Source of the DNA: an uncultured Lachnospiraceae bacterium
GTDB taxonomy: Bacteria > Bacillota > Clostridia > Lachnospirales > Lachnospiraceae
Assembly: GCA_902786205.1 (NCBI GenBank)
Contig: CADABQ010000002.1
Span: 44,586 to 108,585 of the forward strand
Direction: 5' to 3'
DNA length: 64,000 bases
The position numbers and the translations under genes are program-made. The notes under the pieces were generated by a model, which saw only the letters and a program-made list of their open reading frames with translations, did not search any database and was not told the DNA's origin. Below are positions 9,201 to 18,167 of this stretch, in pieces (positions within the stretch are counted from its first letter, which is position 1; every line of letters begins with the position of its first letter).

Positions 9201-10014
9201 AGAACAGACAGTTACATTTACTTATAATAAGGTTGGAGAAGTAGTAACACCTACTCCGGTAGAAAAAACACCAGATCCAACGGAGGTACCAACAGCAACA
9301 CCAACAGAGGTACCAGCAACAGCAACACCGACAGTAGTACCAACAACGGAAGCACCAGCAACCGAAGTACCGGCAACGGAAGTACCAGTAACGGCAACAC
9401 CGACGGTGGTACCAACAACAGAAGCACCAGCAACGGCAACACCAACTGCAATTCCAACAGAAACACCAAAGGCATTTGAAACTAAGGTTTCTACAAATCC
9501 AGTTACAAAGCAGATTGCTGGATATTATGTAAACATTACTGGACAGGCAGCAAATGGTTCTGGAAATTATCAGTATCGCTTCTTAGTAGAAGATGAATAT
9601 GGTAACTTTGTATATGTTAGAGCTTATAATACATCTGCAGTTTGTACATGGAAGACAAGAAATTCAGGTAAATATGTAATAACTGTTTATGCAAAGGATA
9701 TGCAGAGTGGAAAGATTACAACGGCATCTAAGTCACTTACAGTTACACCAGCATTATCTGTTAAGAAATTAAATGTAAAACGCTTAAAGAAATTGCAATA
9801 TCAGTTAGAATCATTAGCTGCTGGTGGTGCAGAATCTTATAAATATCAGTTCTCTTATGTATATAAAGGAAAAACAAAGATCATTAAAAAGTATTCAAGC
9901 AAGAGAATATGCAAGAATGCATTCAGGAAAGCTGGTAAATACAAGATTATTGTTTCTATTAAAGACAAAAAAGGCAAAGTAGTTAAGAAGACAAAAACAG
10001 TTAGAGTAAAATAA
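6289..10014 (+). CDS. secreted multidomain alpha-amylase (GH13) with starch-binding module
   Basis: A 1241-residue extracellular starch hydrolase with AAGGAGG upstream. Residues 1-36 are a signal peptide. The GH13 barrel shows region I DVVMNH (246-251), region II GFRCDTAKH with nucleophile D423, region III acid/base E468 (TGEVYD), and region IV HD (532-533). GFRCDTAKH resembles MalS-type (GH13_19-like) enzymes. Next come a beta domain (~700-795), a CBM26-like starch-binding module with AWPGT (832-836), a MucBP-like repeat (~910-980), a Pro/Thr/Ala linker (~985-1062), and two Y_Y_Y-like modules (~1065-1241) homologous to the upstream gene. No LPxTG is present, so surface attachment, if any, must be through the C-terminal modules. 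Confidence 0.92.
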   Translation: MVNEKLKKALAVAMAATLVATSFPAASYTKVLEAHAKTTKTSVTSTSVGDTDVSKDDDGVYKVTMDDTGYITADGAEYDPDGDFKGNENTPFSWDNASVYFVITDRFKNGDKSNDHSYGRSGTSDTVPASYKSTFQSVAGSYAATGEKDNASYESRVGTFHGGDLKGLTEYIDNGYFDALGTNAIWITAPYEQVHGGVFAGGFKHYAYHGYYALDYTEVDANMGTEEDLHKFIDTAHEHGIRVIFDVVMNHSGYPDSYTIAEYYGADSKLLTSKWQKSYFDVNESQYQWWMDYDKESQDKSNFGAINYTSEWNNSWYTTAWERMVAGRYSDGYTGTESGDEVTYCSAGLPDFKTEDSSGKPLPDILNKKWAKEDQLAKKKEETNKMLKACGYGEIGSASVKQYLVAWLANWVREYGVDGFRCDTAKHVTIDCWEDLNTQCNKALKVWRSNNSDKACSKWTDNFWMTGEVYDQGLSMTYQGTDFSKAFDSLINFKFQGVAGQKGSALDSTYSSYASYCNKGTKENALSYVSSHDKGIGARGASVGTALLLCPGGVQTYYGDETSRQAGGGSGDQPSRSQMTWNDTACLANWQKVGRFRRNHIAVGAGKHKKLADSPYTFSRTYKGKATVGAEAKSDYEDKVVVSLPTTSGTFDVPVGDVFADKTTVVDEYSGEQYTVKDGKVTGVTCDNNGVILLAEPTEDPTPKAKVTASVGDKSAYTEDKFTTTIKTENVTDATYQINDCTPVSFKDSADITIGEDTAYEETTTVKVTGKSSVDSSEVSKTFTYKRSKEPTVGQASEGLYVRVKKSDFDKEPQIYVYGTDTNGKAKEYTSAWPGTTMELDSTGEYYVYNNAEITSKVNVIVHSYIASATDKPSWRSTPDMKDPDPVEGSVELEKGATDGTFKKITLATGEKATVTVKYVDSQDKELKTITRVGAVDADYTVYAPKTLSTVSGYELAEGQDTSKTGKFTAEEQTVTFTYNKVGEVVTPTPVEKTPDPTEVPTATPTEVPATATPTVVPTTEAPATEVPATEVPVTATPTVVPTTEAPATATPTAIPTETPKAFETKVSTNPVTKQIAGYYVNITGQAANGSGNYQYRFLVEDEYGNFVYVRAYNTSAVCTWKTRNSGKYVITVYAKDMQSGKITTASKSLTVTPALSVKKLNVKRLKKLQYQLESLAAGGAESYKYQFSYVYKGKTKIIKKYSSKRICKNAFRKAGKYKIIVSIKDKKGKVVKKTKTVRVK

Positions 10015-10030
10015 AATACTAAAGTAAAAA

Positions 10031-10065
10031 AGTAGTTTCGCTTATTTAAGTGAAACTACTTTTTT
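10031..10065 (+). terminator. terminator after amylase
   Basis: Thirteen-base arms (10031-10043 and 10048-10060, one G-T pair) with a four-base loop, then a T-run. It lies 17 bases after the stop codon. Confidence 0.92.
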
Positions 10066-10382
10066 AGATAAGTGAATTTCTAGATGTAAGAAAAATTAAT
10101 GAGATGGTACAATTGCAGATGCATAAGGGAAACTTCTGTATCATTACAAGGTGACATATGTTTTATAATGGGGAATAGAATAGAAATAAAATGGGTGCCG
10201 AAAATAGTTACAAAAAAACGTATAGCATTGTCTAAATGTTACAAAAAATAATGGAAAAAAAATAAAAATATGGTATAATAGTATATATAGATAGATGGGG
10301 TGTCAATTAGTATCAGGCAGTAGGGGAGAGTAAGGATATGTTATGATGAAATGTTTTGACACATAGAATAGGAGGGATTGTT
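10066..10382. other. intergenic region with a -10-like TATAAT
   Basis: About 317 bases with no credible gene. TATAAT at 10274-10279 could serve the cytidylate-kinase-like gene, but no -35 lies at the right distance. AGGAGG at 10370-10375 is that gene's ribosome site. Confidence 0.5.
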
Positions 10383-10988
10383 ATGAATAAGGTAATAACA
10401 ATAAGCAGACAATATGGAAGTGGTGGAAGGGAAATCGGAAAAAAATTGGCAGAGCATTATGGAATCCCGTTTTACGACAATGAGATTATATCCAATGCCG
10501 CTAAGGAAAGTGGATTTGCAGAAGCAGCATTTGAGCGGGCAGAGCAAAAGGCAACGAATAGTTTTTTATATACGATAGCTATGGGGATGAGCGCATATGG
10601 AAATATGGACATGGGATTTAATACGATGTCTGTGGATGATCAATTATATTTGGCGGAAACCAAAGTGACCAGACGTTTTGCGGCACAGGGACCTTGTGTG
10701 ATCGTAGGTAGATGTGCAGATTATGTATTGCGAGAACAAACAAATGTAGTAAATATTTTTGTTACGGCAGATATTACGTCCAGAATTGAACGTGCAATTG
10801 AGGAATATGGATTACCTCGACCAAAAGCAGAGGAAAATATTATTAAGTTTGACAAACGTAGAAATAATTATTACAATTTCCATACAGGACAAAAGTGGGG
10901 GGATATAAAAAATTATCATATGGTAATCCGTAGTGATTTTGGTGGTATTGATCATGCCGTAGAAACATTGATCGCATTTTTAAGTTAA
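10383..10988 (+). CDS. cytidylate kinase-like family protein
   Basis: A 201-residue P-loop protein beginning MNKVITISRQYGSGG, the Walker A form of the cytidylate-kinase-like family common in gut Clostridia. The lid and CoA-like region has FVTADITSRIERAIEEYG, and the end has KWGDIKNYHMVIRS. It starts at ATG 10383, with AGGAGG seven bases upstream, rather than the in-frame ATG at 10356. True Cmk is longer and has different substrate-binding residues, so the substrate here is not known. It is transcribed alone, with a terminator 90 bases downstream. Confidence 0.8.
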   Translation: MNKVITISRQYGSGGREIGKKLAEHYGIPFYDNEIISNAAKESGFAEAAFERAEQKATNSFLYTIAMGMSAYGNMDMGFNTMSVDDQLYLAETKVTRRFAAQGPCVIVGRCADYVLREQTNVVNIFVTADITSRIERAIEEYGLPRPKAEENIIKFDKRRNNYYNFHTGQKWGDIKNYHMVIRSDFGGIDHAVETLIAFLS

Positions 10989-11076
10989 TGTTTATGGAAA
11001 AAGATGCTCAGAACTGTTATCGCATTTTTCTTTTGGCTTATATACATTAGTTGAAAAAAAATAAAATTTGTTATAT

Positions 11077-11115
11077 AGTAGTAGATAGTGTGTTTACACT
11101 ATCTACTACTTTTTT
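11077..11115 (+). terminator. terminator after cytidylate-kinase-like gene
   Basis: Perfect 15-base arms (11077-11091 and 11096-11110) around GTTT, followed by TTTTT. Confidence 0.92.
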
Positions 11116-11231
11116 GCTTGGTCGAAAACCGTGTAGAAATTTAATTATTTCGCACTATCGCAAAAGTACTAGAGTAAAAAAAGTATGATAGTGATGTGAA
11201 AGATAGTATGGATTACAGAACGGAGGAAATT

Positions 11232-12692
11232 ATGAAAACAGTTAGAACAAGATTTGCACCAAGTCCTACAGGAAAAATGCATGTTGGAAATTTAAGAACG
11301 GCATTATACGCATATTTAGTAGCCAAACATGAAAATGGAGATTTCATTTTAAGAATTGAAGATACAGATCAAGAGCGATTTGTAGAAGGCGCAATCGAGA
11401 TTATTAACCGTACATTGCAAGAGACGGGATTGCTTCATGATGAAGGTCCAGACAAAGACGGTGGAGTTGGTCCGTATGTACAAAGTGAAAGACAGGAACA
11501 AGGAATTTATTTACAATATGCAAAGCAGCTTGTAGAAAAAGGTGAAGCGTATTATTGTTTTTGTACAAAGGAGAGATTGGCAGGTCTGTCAAGCAAAGTC
11601 GGAGACAATGCAGATGGTAAAGAAATTGTGCAGTATGATAAACACTGTTTACATTTGACAAAAGAAGAAGTAGAGGAAAATCTTGCAAAAGGAATGCCAT
11701 ATGTAATCCGCCAAAATAATCCAACAGAAGGAACTACTACATTCCATGATATTATTTATGGGGATATTACAGTAGACAATTCAGAATTAGATGATATGAT
11801 TTTGATTAAATCAGATGGATACCCTACTTACAATTTTGCAAATGTAGTAGATGATCATTTGATGGGGATTACACATGTTGTTCGCGGAAATGAATATTTA
11901 TCCTCTTCACCAAAATATAATCGTTTATATGAGGCATTTGGCTGGGAGATACCAGAGTATATTCATTGTCCACTTATTACAGATGAATCGCATAAAAAAT
12001 TAAGCAAAAGATGTGGACATTCCTCTTTTGAGGATTTATTGGATCAGGGATTTTTACGCGAGGCTATTGTGAACTTTGTTGCTCTGTTAGGTTGGAGTCC
12101 TGAGGATGATAAGGAAATTTTCTCTTTAGAAGAATTGGTACAGGCATTTGACTACCATCGTATCAATAAGGCACCAGCTGTATTTGATATGGTAAAATTG
12201 AAATGGATGAATGGTGAATATATGAAAGCAATGGATTTTGATAAGTTCTACGAAATGGCACTTCCTTATATTCAGGATGTGATTAAAAAGGACATGGATT
12301 TCAAAAAGATTGCACAGATGGTGAAGACAAGAATCGAAGTATTCCCAGATATTGCCGGACACATTGATTTCTTGCAGGAAATGCCAGAGTATAGTGTAGA
12401 TATGTATACACATAAGAAAATGAAAACAAATCCAGAAAATTCACTTTCTTTATTAAAAGAGGTGCTTCCAATTTTAGAGGCACAAGAGGACTATTCTAAT
12501 GATGCATTATTTGAAAGATTGTCTGCTTTTGGAAAAGAAAATGGATATAAGACTGGTTTTGTTATGTGGCCAATCAGAACTGCTGTTTCTGGTAAGCAAA
12601 TGACTCCAGGAGGAGCTACTGAATTGATGGAATTATTAGGAAAAGAAGAAACGATAGTAAGAATAAAAGCAGCAATTGAAAAATTATCTTAA
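11232..12692 (+). CDS. gltX: glutamyl-tRNA synthetase
   Basis: A class I aminoacyl-tRNA synthetase of 486 residues, charging tRNA-Glu (and possibly tRNA-Gln if non-discriminating). The HIGH-like motif is [13 protein letters not shown] (~8-20), and the KMSKS-like motif is KKLSKRCG (~256-263). The anticodon-binding helical domain follows. The start at 11232 is chosen because GGAGG sits five bases upstream and homologues begin [14 protein letters not shown]; an in-frame ATG at 11196 lacks a ribosome site. It is monocistronic, bounded by terminators at 11077 and 12790. No T-box is visible. Confidence 0.96.
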   Translation: MKTVRTRFAPSPTGKMHVGNLRTALYAYLVAKHENGDFILRIEDTDQERFVEGAIEIINRTLQETGLLHDEGPDKDGGVGPYVQSERQEQGIYLQYAKQLVEKGEAYYCFCTKERLAGLSSKVGDNADGKEIVQYDKHCLHLTKEEVEENLAKGMPYVIRQNNPTEGTTTFHDIIYGDITVDNSELDDMILIKSDGYPTYNFANVVDDHLMGITHVVRGNEYLSSSPKYNRLYEAFGWEIPEYIHCPLITDESHKKLSKRCGHSSFEDLLDQGFLREAIVNFVALLGWSPEDDKEIFSLEELVQAFDYHRINKAPAVFDMVKLKWMNGEYMKAMDFDKFYEMALPYIQDVIKKDMDFKKIAQMVKTRIEVFPDIAGHIDFLQEMPEYSVDMYTHKKMKTNPENSLSLLKEVLPILEAQEDYSNDALFERLSAFGKENGYKTGFVMWPIRTAVSGKQMTPGGATELMELLGKEETIVRIKAAIEKLS

Positions 12693-12789
12693 AAAGATGG
12701 CTATTATTCAAAAGGGATGTTAATATATCTGGTAGTTTGTAAATGTTATCCTCTGAAGAAAAACAAAAGATGTATACGCTTCTGAAAGA

Positions 12790-12821
12790 AAGGCTTTGTA
12801 TAGTTGCAAAGCCTTTTTTTT
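12790..12821 (+). terminator. terminator after gltX
   Basis: Arms AAGGCTTTG and CAAAGCCTT around a short loop, then an eight-base T-run. It lies ~100 bases after the gltX stop and just before the helicase gene. Confidence 0.88.
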
Positions 12822-12872
12822 CGTGCTATAGTTAATTATTGTAGTGTAAAAAGTAAAAAAATTAGAACGAAT

Positions 12873-14759
12873 ATGGTTTGGGATGAAAAAAGGATGACAG
12901 AAAAAAGAGTGGAACCAAAATTTAATGCTGCACAAAAGCAAGCCGTTGAACATAATAAAGGACCAATGATGGTATTAGCGGGACCGGGAGCAGGAAAGAC
13001 ACTTGTGATTACTTATCGGACAAAAACGCTGATTGAAAAATATGGGGTAGAACCAGGAAAGATCTTGGTTATTACATTTACAAAAGCAGCAGCCGAAGAA
13101 ATGAAAGTTCGTTTTCAAAAAATCATGGATGGAAAGTATATGCCAGTTCGATTTGGAACGTTTCATGCTGTATTTTTTTCAATATTAAAACATGCGTATC
13201 ATTATACTGCTGCCAACATTATTCGTGAAAGTGAAAAAAAGAGAATATTGCAGGAAATTGTGGCAAATTTGGAGTTGGAGATAGAAGATATAAATGAATT
13301 TGCACAGGATATGGAGAATGAAATCAGCTTGGTTAAGGGGGAAATGCTTTCTTTAGAGCATTACTTTCCAATAAATTGCGCGAAAGATGTATTTCAAAAA
13401 ATATATGTGGGATATAATAAGGAATTGCAAAAAAGAAGACGGATAGATTTTGATGATATGTTGGTATATTGCTATGAATTATTAACACAGCGTCCGGATA
13501 TATTAAAAATGTGGCAGAGGCAATTCCAATATATATTGATTGATGAATTTCAAGATATCAATAAAGTACAGTATGATATTATTCAGTTGCTAGCGAAGCC
13601 GGAAAATAATCTGTTTATCGTTGGTGATGATGATCAGTCAATTTACCAGTTTCGAGGAGCAAAACCAGAAATTATGCTTCAGTTTGAACAAGTATATCCA
13701 GATGCAAAAAGAGTGTTGCTGGATGTGAATTATCGCTCCACTGGTTGCATTGTACAGACTGCTTCTATGGTGATTGCACAAAATAAGAAAAGATTTCCTA
13801 AAAATATAAGAACAGAGAATGAACGTGGGAGAGAAGTTGCAATACGTGAGTTCGAAGATTTAAAACAACAGAACGAGAAAATAATTGAAAAAGTACGAGA
13901 ATATCAAAAACAAGGAAAAGCATTATCGCAAATAGCAGTGTTGTTCCGAACAAATACACAACCAAGAGCTTTGATTGGAAAATTTATGGAATATAATATT
14001 CCTTTTTCGGTGAAAGAAAAAATTCCTAATATTTATGAACATTGGATTGCTAAAGATATGATTGCATATATAAAATTGGCACAGGGAAAAAGAGAAAGAA
14101 GTCTGTTTTTGCAGGTTGCTAATCGTCCAAAACGATATTTGAGTCGCCAGATTTTTGATACACAGGAAGTATCCTTTGATAGGCTACATACTTTTTTTGC
14201 GGATAAAAGGTGGATGCAGGAGAGATTAGATCAGTTTGAAGAAGACTTGTTTGCAATGGAGAGGATGACACCCTACGCAGCCATTAATTTTATTCGTAAA
14301 GGAATAGGATATGATAATTTTTTGGATGAATATGCGCAATATCGTCATATAAAAGTTGAAGAATTATATGAAATCGCAAATGAGTTACAAGATCTTGCGA
14401 AACCATTTAAAACGTATGTAGAATGGTTTGCGCATATGGAACAATATGCCTTGGAATTGGAGAAACAAGTGAAGAAAAAACAGGATACACAGGAGGATGC
14501 AGTTGCCTTTGTAACAATGCATGGCTCTAAGGGGTTGGAATATGATACTGTGTTTATTGTAGATGTAAATGAAGGGATTATACCGCATCAAAAGGCTGTT
14601 TTGGAAGAAGATATTGAAGAAGAACGACGTATGTTTTATGTGGCAATGACCAGGGCAAAAAAGAAATTATATATTTATTTTGCTAAGGAACGTTTTAGTA
14701 AAGAATTAACTATGTCAAGATTTGTGTCAGAATTGTTAGGGGATAGTAATATAGAATAA
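12873..14759 (+). CDS. UvrD/Rep-family ATP-dependent DNA helicase (short)
   Basis: A superfamily 1A 3'-5' helicase. Motifs in order: NAAQKQAVEH Q-motif, Walker A AGPGAGKT (~36-43), LIDEFQDIN (II), GDDDQSIYQFRGAKP (III), DVNYRST (IV), VTMHGSKGLEYDTVFI (V) and FYVAMTRAKKKLYIYF (VI). At ~628 residues it is shorter than PcrA/UvrD (720-740), lacking the usual C-terminal tail and parts of 1B/2B. The start is uncertain: ATG 12873 and ATG 12894 both have weak ribosome sites, and homologues start near the second. Possible roles are repair, fork clearance or plasmid-type replication; context does not decide. Confidence 0.88.
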   Translation: MVWDEKRMTEKRVEPKFNAAQKQAVEHNKGPMMVLAGPGAGKTLVITYRTKTLIEKYGVEPGKILVITFTKAAAEEMKVRFQKIMDGKYMPVRFGTFHAVFFSILKHAYHYTAANIIRESEKKRILQEIVANLELEIEDINEFAQDMENEISLVKGEMLSLEHYFPINCAKDVFQKIYVGYNKELQKRRRIDFDDMLVYCYELLTQRPDILKMWQRQFQYILIDEFQDINKVQYDIIQLLAKPENNLFIVGDDDQSIYQFRGAKPEIMLQFEQVYPDAKRVLLDVNYRSTGCIVQTASMVIAQNKKRFPKNIRTENERGREVAIREFEDLKQQNEKIIEKVREYQKQGKALSQIAVLFRTNTQPRALIGKFMEYNIPFSVKEKIPNIYEHWIAKDMIAYIKLAQGKRERSLFLQVANRPKRYLSRQIFDTQEVSFDRLHTFFADKRWMQERLDQFEEDLFAMERMTPYAAINFIRKGIGYDNFLDEYAQYRHIKVEELYEIANELQDLAKPFKTYVEWFAHMEQYALELEKQVKKKQDTQEDAVAFVTMHGSKGLEYDTVFIVDVNEGIIPHQKAVLEEDIEEERRMFYVAMTRAKKKLYIYFAKERFSKELTMSRFVSELLGDSNIE

Positions 14760-14764
14760 AAAAA

Positions 14765-14800
14765 GCACAGAAGTCCTAAATTGGGACTCTGTGTTTTTTT
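14765..14800. terminator. bidirectional terminator between helicase and DUF1292 genes
   Basis: CACAG-A-AGTCC pairs with GGACT-CTGTG with one bulge, with a T-run on the plus side and A-run on the other. It separates two convergent genes. Confidence 0.85.
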
Positions 14801-14804
14801 AGAT

Positions 14805-15143
14805 TTATTCTTCTTCTGCTTCTTCCTCTAATAAACTTTCAAAAGCTACTTGTACAATCTGAAGCTCATCCTCGTCTTCGATTGTTTCTAGGCTGATTTC
14901 ATCATCTTCTAATTCTGTATAGCGATACAATAAAATTTCACTTTCAATTTCATCGTTTTCATCTATTTCTTCTTCAATGCCTTCTGGAACAGAAAGAAGT
15001 GCAACGTATTCTTGTTCTCCAAGTTCTTCAATTGTAAATATGTCAATCACAATACATTCTTCTTCTGTGCCATCTTCATATGTTAAAGTAACAGTCATTG
15101 CTTCCTCTTCCTCATTCGTAATATTATTCATTTTTTCACTCAT
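14805..15143 (-). CDS. DUF1292 family acidic protein
   Basis: A 112-residue, very acidic protein. The core MTVTLTYEDGTEEECIVIDI, then EQEYVALLSVPE and ILLYRYTE, is the DUF1292 (YrzB-like) pattern, a small beta domain of unknown function common in Firmicutes. The tail is Asp/Glu-rich. A GCGAGGAAA ribosome site precedes ATG 15143. Usual neighbours (ruvX, ureP-like genes, alaS) are absent. No function can be assigned. Confidence 0.82.
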   Translation of the reverse strand: MSEKMNNITNEEEEAMTVTLTYEDGTEEECIVIDIFTIEELGEQEYVALLSVPEGIEEEIDENDEIESEILLYRYTELEDDEISLETIEDEDELQIVQVAFESLLEEEAEEE

Positions 15144-15192
15144 GCTATTTCCTCGCCTTCCTTAAATATTAAAATTGTTTATAACCGTGTGA

Positions 15193-15220
15193 ATTGTAAA
15201 GTAATTAGTATTTTTACAAT
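15193..15220. repeat. 8-12-8 inverted repeat upstream of DUF1292 gene
   Basis: ATTGTAAA and TTTACAAT face each other across 12 bases, ~50 bases upstream of the DUF1292 start in AT-rich sequence. It could be an operator overlapping a minus-strand promoter. No known regulator motif was recognised. Confidence 0.35.
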
Positions 15221-15343
15221 CCTATATGAATATAAAATATCCTTATATAATAAAAATGTAACAGAAAAGACAGAAAAATGCAAGCAAAAGTACTAAAAAA
15301 ATGGGTAAAAATTTAATATGTTTATTAAAAAGTGATAATGCAT

Positions 15344-16375
15344 TTAATACATTCCTTGAATTTCGTTGCTTCGGTAATTTACGGTACTAGATGGTGTGTA
15401 ATTGCTGGTTTGAAATAATTTTTCGTGCCATTTGCTTACATTTTCCGATAAGGTTTTAGCAGTGACTACATCTGCACCATTAATTCTAGGGGTTTCTTTT
15501 TCAAATGGAAAACCGTAATTATCTGTAATTTTGTAGGAAAGCAATCCAGTAGAAAATTTAAGTATAGCTTTCGTATCAAGACTTGTGTAGACTTGTGGTA
15601 GGATTTCATCGATTACATGATATAAAGTAATTGGATTAGATGACTTTGCCTTTTTGATCAACTGCTCCAAAACGGTTCGTTGTCTTTCTGCTCTTTTGAA
15701 GTCACCACCTGCAGTATAACGTACACGACAATATCCAGTAGCCTGCACCCCACTTAAAGTCTGTAAGCCCGGAGATGCAATCTTTTTTACGGTAGTACCG
15801 TTTATCCTTGCAACATCCTTTGCATAAGCATTTACGTACTTTAATTCATCTTTGGTAATATTAATCTCTACACCACCTAACGCATCAATTACATTGCTCA
15901 ATGCACTAAAGTTGATTGTAATAAAATCCTTTGCATTTAAATCAAAATTTTTATTTATTGTACTTAATGCTAATTCTGGACCACCATAAGCATAGGCATG
16001 GTTAACTTTTGTATAGCCATGATTTGCAATATAAACAAATGTATCACGATAAATAGAGGACAATTGTACCTCTTTTGTTTTATTATTGATACTGGCAAGA
16101 ATAATACTGTCGGTTCGTGTTTTATTTGTTAATTCATTTGCTCTGGAATCCACTCCGAATAAAATAATATTGGTATAGTTTCCTATATTGGGATCGTTAT
16201 ACTTGTTTTCTTCAATTGTACTTTTATCCATTGAATAGGTTTGAATCTGACTGATTTTATATACAACGAAACCTGATGGTATTAGGATTAAAAGTAAGAG
16301 TAATTCAATTGCATAAATCCAATATCGTTTCTTATTTTTTACTGTCTTTGGTCGCTTTTTTTTCGTTGTACTCAT
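15344..16375 (-). CDS. LCP (LytR-CpsA-Psr) family cell-wall glycopolymer ligase
   Basis: A 343-residue membrane protein. A basic N-terminus precedes one transmembrane helix (~18-40). The LCP catalytic domain follows, with FGVDSRANELTNKTRTDSII holding the conserved Asp/Arg residues, FITINFSALSNVIDALGGVEI, and GYCRVRYTAGGDFKRAERQR near the active site. LCP proteins move undecaprenyl-linked glycopolymers onto peptidoglycan outside the membrane. It lies 14 bases downstream of the WbaP-type gene with its own AGGAGG, so the pair probably builds and attaches a surface polysaccharide. Confidence 0.9.
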   Translation of the reverse strand: MSTTKKKRPKTVKNKKRYWIYAIELLLLLILIPSGFVVYKISQIQTYSMDKSTIEENKYNDPNIGNYTNIILFGVDSRANELTNKTRTDSIILASINNKTKEVQLSSIYRDTFVYIANHGYTKVNHAYAYGGPELALSTINKNFDLNAKDFITINFSALSNVIDALGGVEINITKDELKYVNAYAKDVARINGTTVKKIASPGLQTLSGVQATGYCRVRYTAGGDFKRAERQRTVLEQLIKKAKSSNPITLYHVIDEILPQVYTSLDTKAILKFSTGLLSYKITDNYGFPFEKETPRINGADVVTAKTLSENVSKWHEKLFQTSNYTPSSTVNYRSNEIQGMY

Positions 16376-16389
16376 GGTATTCCTCCTTT

Positions 16390-17823
16390 TTAATATGCAT
16401 TTTTGTTAATGAAGCCTTTGATAAAGGTTAAAATTAAGATTTTAAAATCTAATCCTAGAGTCCAGTTTTCAATGTAATATAAATCACAGTCGATGCGTCG
16501 TTTGATGGAAGTATCGCCGCGGTAACCATTTACTTGTGCCCAACCGGTCAAACCAGGACGAACCTGATGTTTGATCATATATCGAGGAATGGTTTCTTTA
16601 AATTGTTCTACAAAATAAGGACGTTCCGGCCGTGGGCCGATTAAGCTCATTTCTCCTTTTAAAACATTAAATAATTGTGGTAGTTCGTCAATACTTGTTT
16701 TTCTTATGAAACGACCAATAGGAGTAACACGTGGGTCATCCTTAACGGTCCATGCTTTTTTCTCGGCGGCTTCTGTTTGTTCACACATGGAACGAAATTT
16801 ATACATTTTAAATTTTTTGTTATGCAGTCCCACACGCTCCTGGCAGAAAATTAAAGGACCTGGAGAGGTTACTTTAATAATGATAGAAACGATGATCATT
16901 GGAATGGAAAAGAGCAATAATGCAAAGGTTGCTCCAAATATATCAATAATTCGTTTCGTGACTTTGTTTACCAAATTACTTAGAGGAACTTTTCTAATGT
17001 TAATAACAGCAAGTCCATTTACATCCTCGATATATGGTTTAGTTGGAATGATACGGTTATAATCTGGCAAAAATTTAGTGTGTACACCAGACTTTTCACA
17101 ACAGTTTACAATGTATTCTAGATTTTGATAATCGTGTAAGCCTAATGTGATCGCAATTTCATCTAGAGTTTCGTATTTAGATAATAGTGTAGTTAATTCC
17201 TTTGTTGTTCCAATGACTGGAATGTTTCGGTACTTATAACCAATGTCTTTATGATCATCAATAATGCCGTGAACGTGATAGCCCCACGAACGATTGGCGA
17301 GTAGTTCATCAATATATCTTTCACATATATCACTATAACCAACTAAAAGAATGTGTTTTAGATTCATGCCATTTTTTCGGAAGTATTTTAATATTATACG
17401 AAGTGTAATCCGGAAGAATACAGATAGCATAATATTTAAAATAAAGAAATATAATGTAAACCATCTGGAATATTGCACGGAAATCTTTTTAAAATAAAGT
17501 ACGGCAATAAAATAAAGAATGGCAAAACAGTTGGATTTAATAATGCTCCAGCATTCATAACGCTTGCTGGAAACTCTCCTTGGAGAATAGAGATTGCATG
17601 CGTTATAAATTAGTAAATATCCAGGGACAATAAACCATAAGGCAGGTGCATACCCTTCAAATGGAAAAAAATATCCAAATTTTGGTACTAAAAAGCCCAT
17701 TTGAATCAACGGACTATATTTGCTAAATTTAAGAAAATAGGATAATGAAAATGCTAAAATAATTAGTAAAGCATCCAATATTATAAGAAAACGGTTTAAA
17801 AGTTTCTGATTATCTTTTATCAT
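16390..17823 (-). CDS. polyprenyl-phosphate sugar-1-phosphate transferase (WbaP/WcaJ type)
   Basis: A 477-residue initiating enzyme for exopolysaccharide or capsule synthesis, transferring a sugar-1-phosphate to undecaprenyl phosphate. The N-terminal third has about five membrane segments. A CoA-binding-like Rossmann part (HILLVGYSD ... VIGTTKEL) follows. The C-terminal catalytic domain has KRIIDIFGATFALLLFSIP, the re-entrant SPGPLIFCQERVG, KFRSM, DELPQLFNVLKGEMSLIGPR and RPGLTGWAQVNGYRG. The sugar cannot be told from sequence. It is transcribed from a good minus-strand promoter at 17947-17975, with AGGAAGGAG before ATG. Confidence 0.92.
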   Translation of the reverse strand: MIKDNQKLLNRFLIILDALLIILAFSLSYFLKFSKYSPLIQMGFLVPKFGYFFPFEGYAPALWFIVPGYLLIYNACNLYSPRRVSSKRYECWSIIKSNCFAILYFIAVLYFKKISVQYSRWFTLYFFILNIMLSVFFRITLRIILKYFRKNGMNLKHILLVGYSDICERYIDELLANRSWGYHVHGIIDDHKDIGYKYRNIPVIGTTKELTTLLSKYETLDEIAITLGLHDYQNLEYIVNCCEKSGVHTKFLPDYNRIIPTKPYIEDVNGLAVINIRKVPLSNLVNKVTKRIIDIFGATFALLLFSIPMIIVSIIIKVTSPGPLIFCQERVGLHNKKFKMYKFRSMCEQTEAAEKKAWTVKDDPRVTPIGRFIRKTSIDELPQLFNVLKGEMSLIGPRPERPYFVEQFKETIPRYMIKHQVRPGLTGWAQVNGYRGDTSIKRRIDCDLYYIENWTLGLDFKILILTFIKGFINKNAY

Positions 17824-18167
17824 TGGTTTCTCCTTCCTAAAGTTGTTCTATTGCCAGGTATCATAGTCAATTCTTTTTTTTGGTCCCTGGCATCCTATAC
17901 AAATAGAAAACAAAAATATATATTCGAAACGAAACATTTCCATATAATAATACAGTATTGCCAATTTTTGTGCAAGTTAAAATGAAAAAAAACGGAACAC
18001 TTCAGCGAGATGCAAGCATGTGGTTTGTATTTGCGATAACAAAAGAAACGCATTCTTTTCACAAACTCAACACAAATTGCTGTTATACTTGCAAATGTAA
18101 TAAGAAATACAAAAGAGTTGAGATTGAAAAATGAAATAGGGAACGGATAGAGGAAAGGAGAATTTTT
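17824..18167. other. divergent regulatory gap between wbaP-type and htrA-type genes
   Basis: The 344-base gap holds the minus-strand promoter at 17947-17975. The leader of that transcript carries an inverted repeat (TGCCAGG near 17891, CCTGGCA near 17855). On the plus side TATACT at 18084-18089 may be the htrA -10, without a clear -35. There is no gene. Confidence 0.5.
17947..17975 (-). promoter_or_regulatory. sigma-A promoter for the surface-polysaccharide pair
   Basis: Read on the minus strand, TTGCAC and TATTAT are spaced by 17 bases, ~125 bases upstream of the wbaP-type ATG. This leaves a leader of ~115 bases. Confidence 0.65.

Noticed and set aside
9283..9470. CRISPR-like short repeats
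   Set aside because: The repeated ACC-A/G-rich units are codons of the Pro/Thr linker, in frame, with no spacer structure.
9251..9475. Minus-strand open frame rich in Leu/Val/Pro inside the amylase gene
   Set aside because: It is the complement of the Pro/Thr/Ala linker repeats; it has no ribosome site and its composition is a shadow of the linker.
10989..11231. T-box leader before gltX (and likewise before cysS)
   Set aside because: No T-box sequence and no specifier/antiterminator pair; the hairpin at 11077-11115 is a plain terminator of the previous gene.
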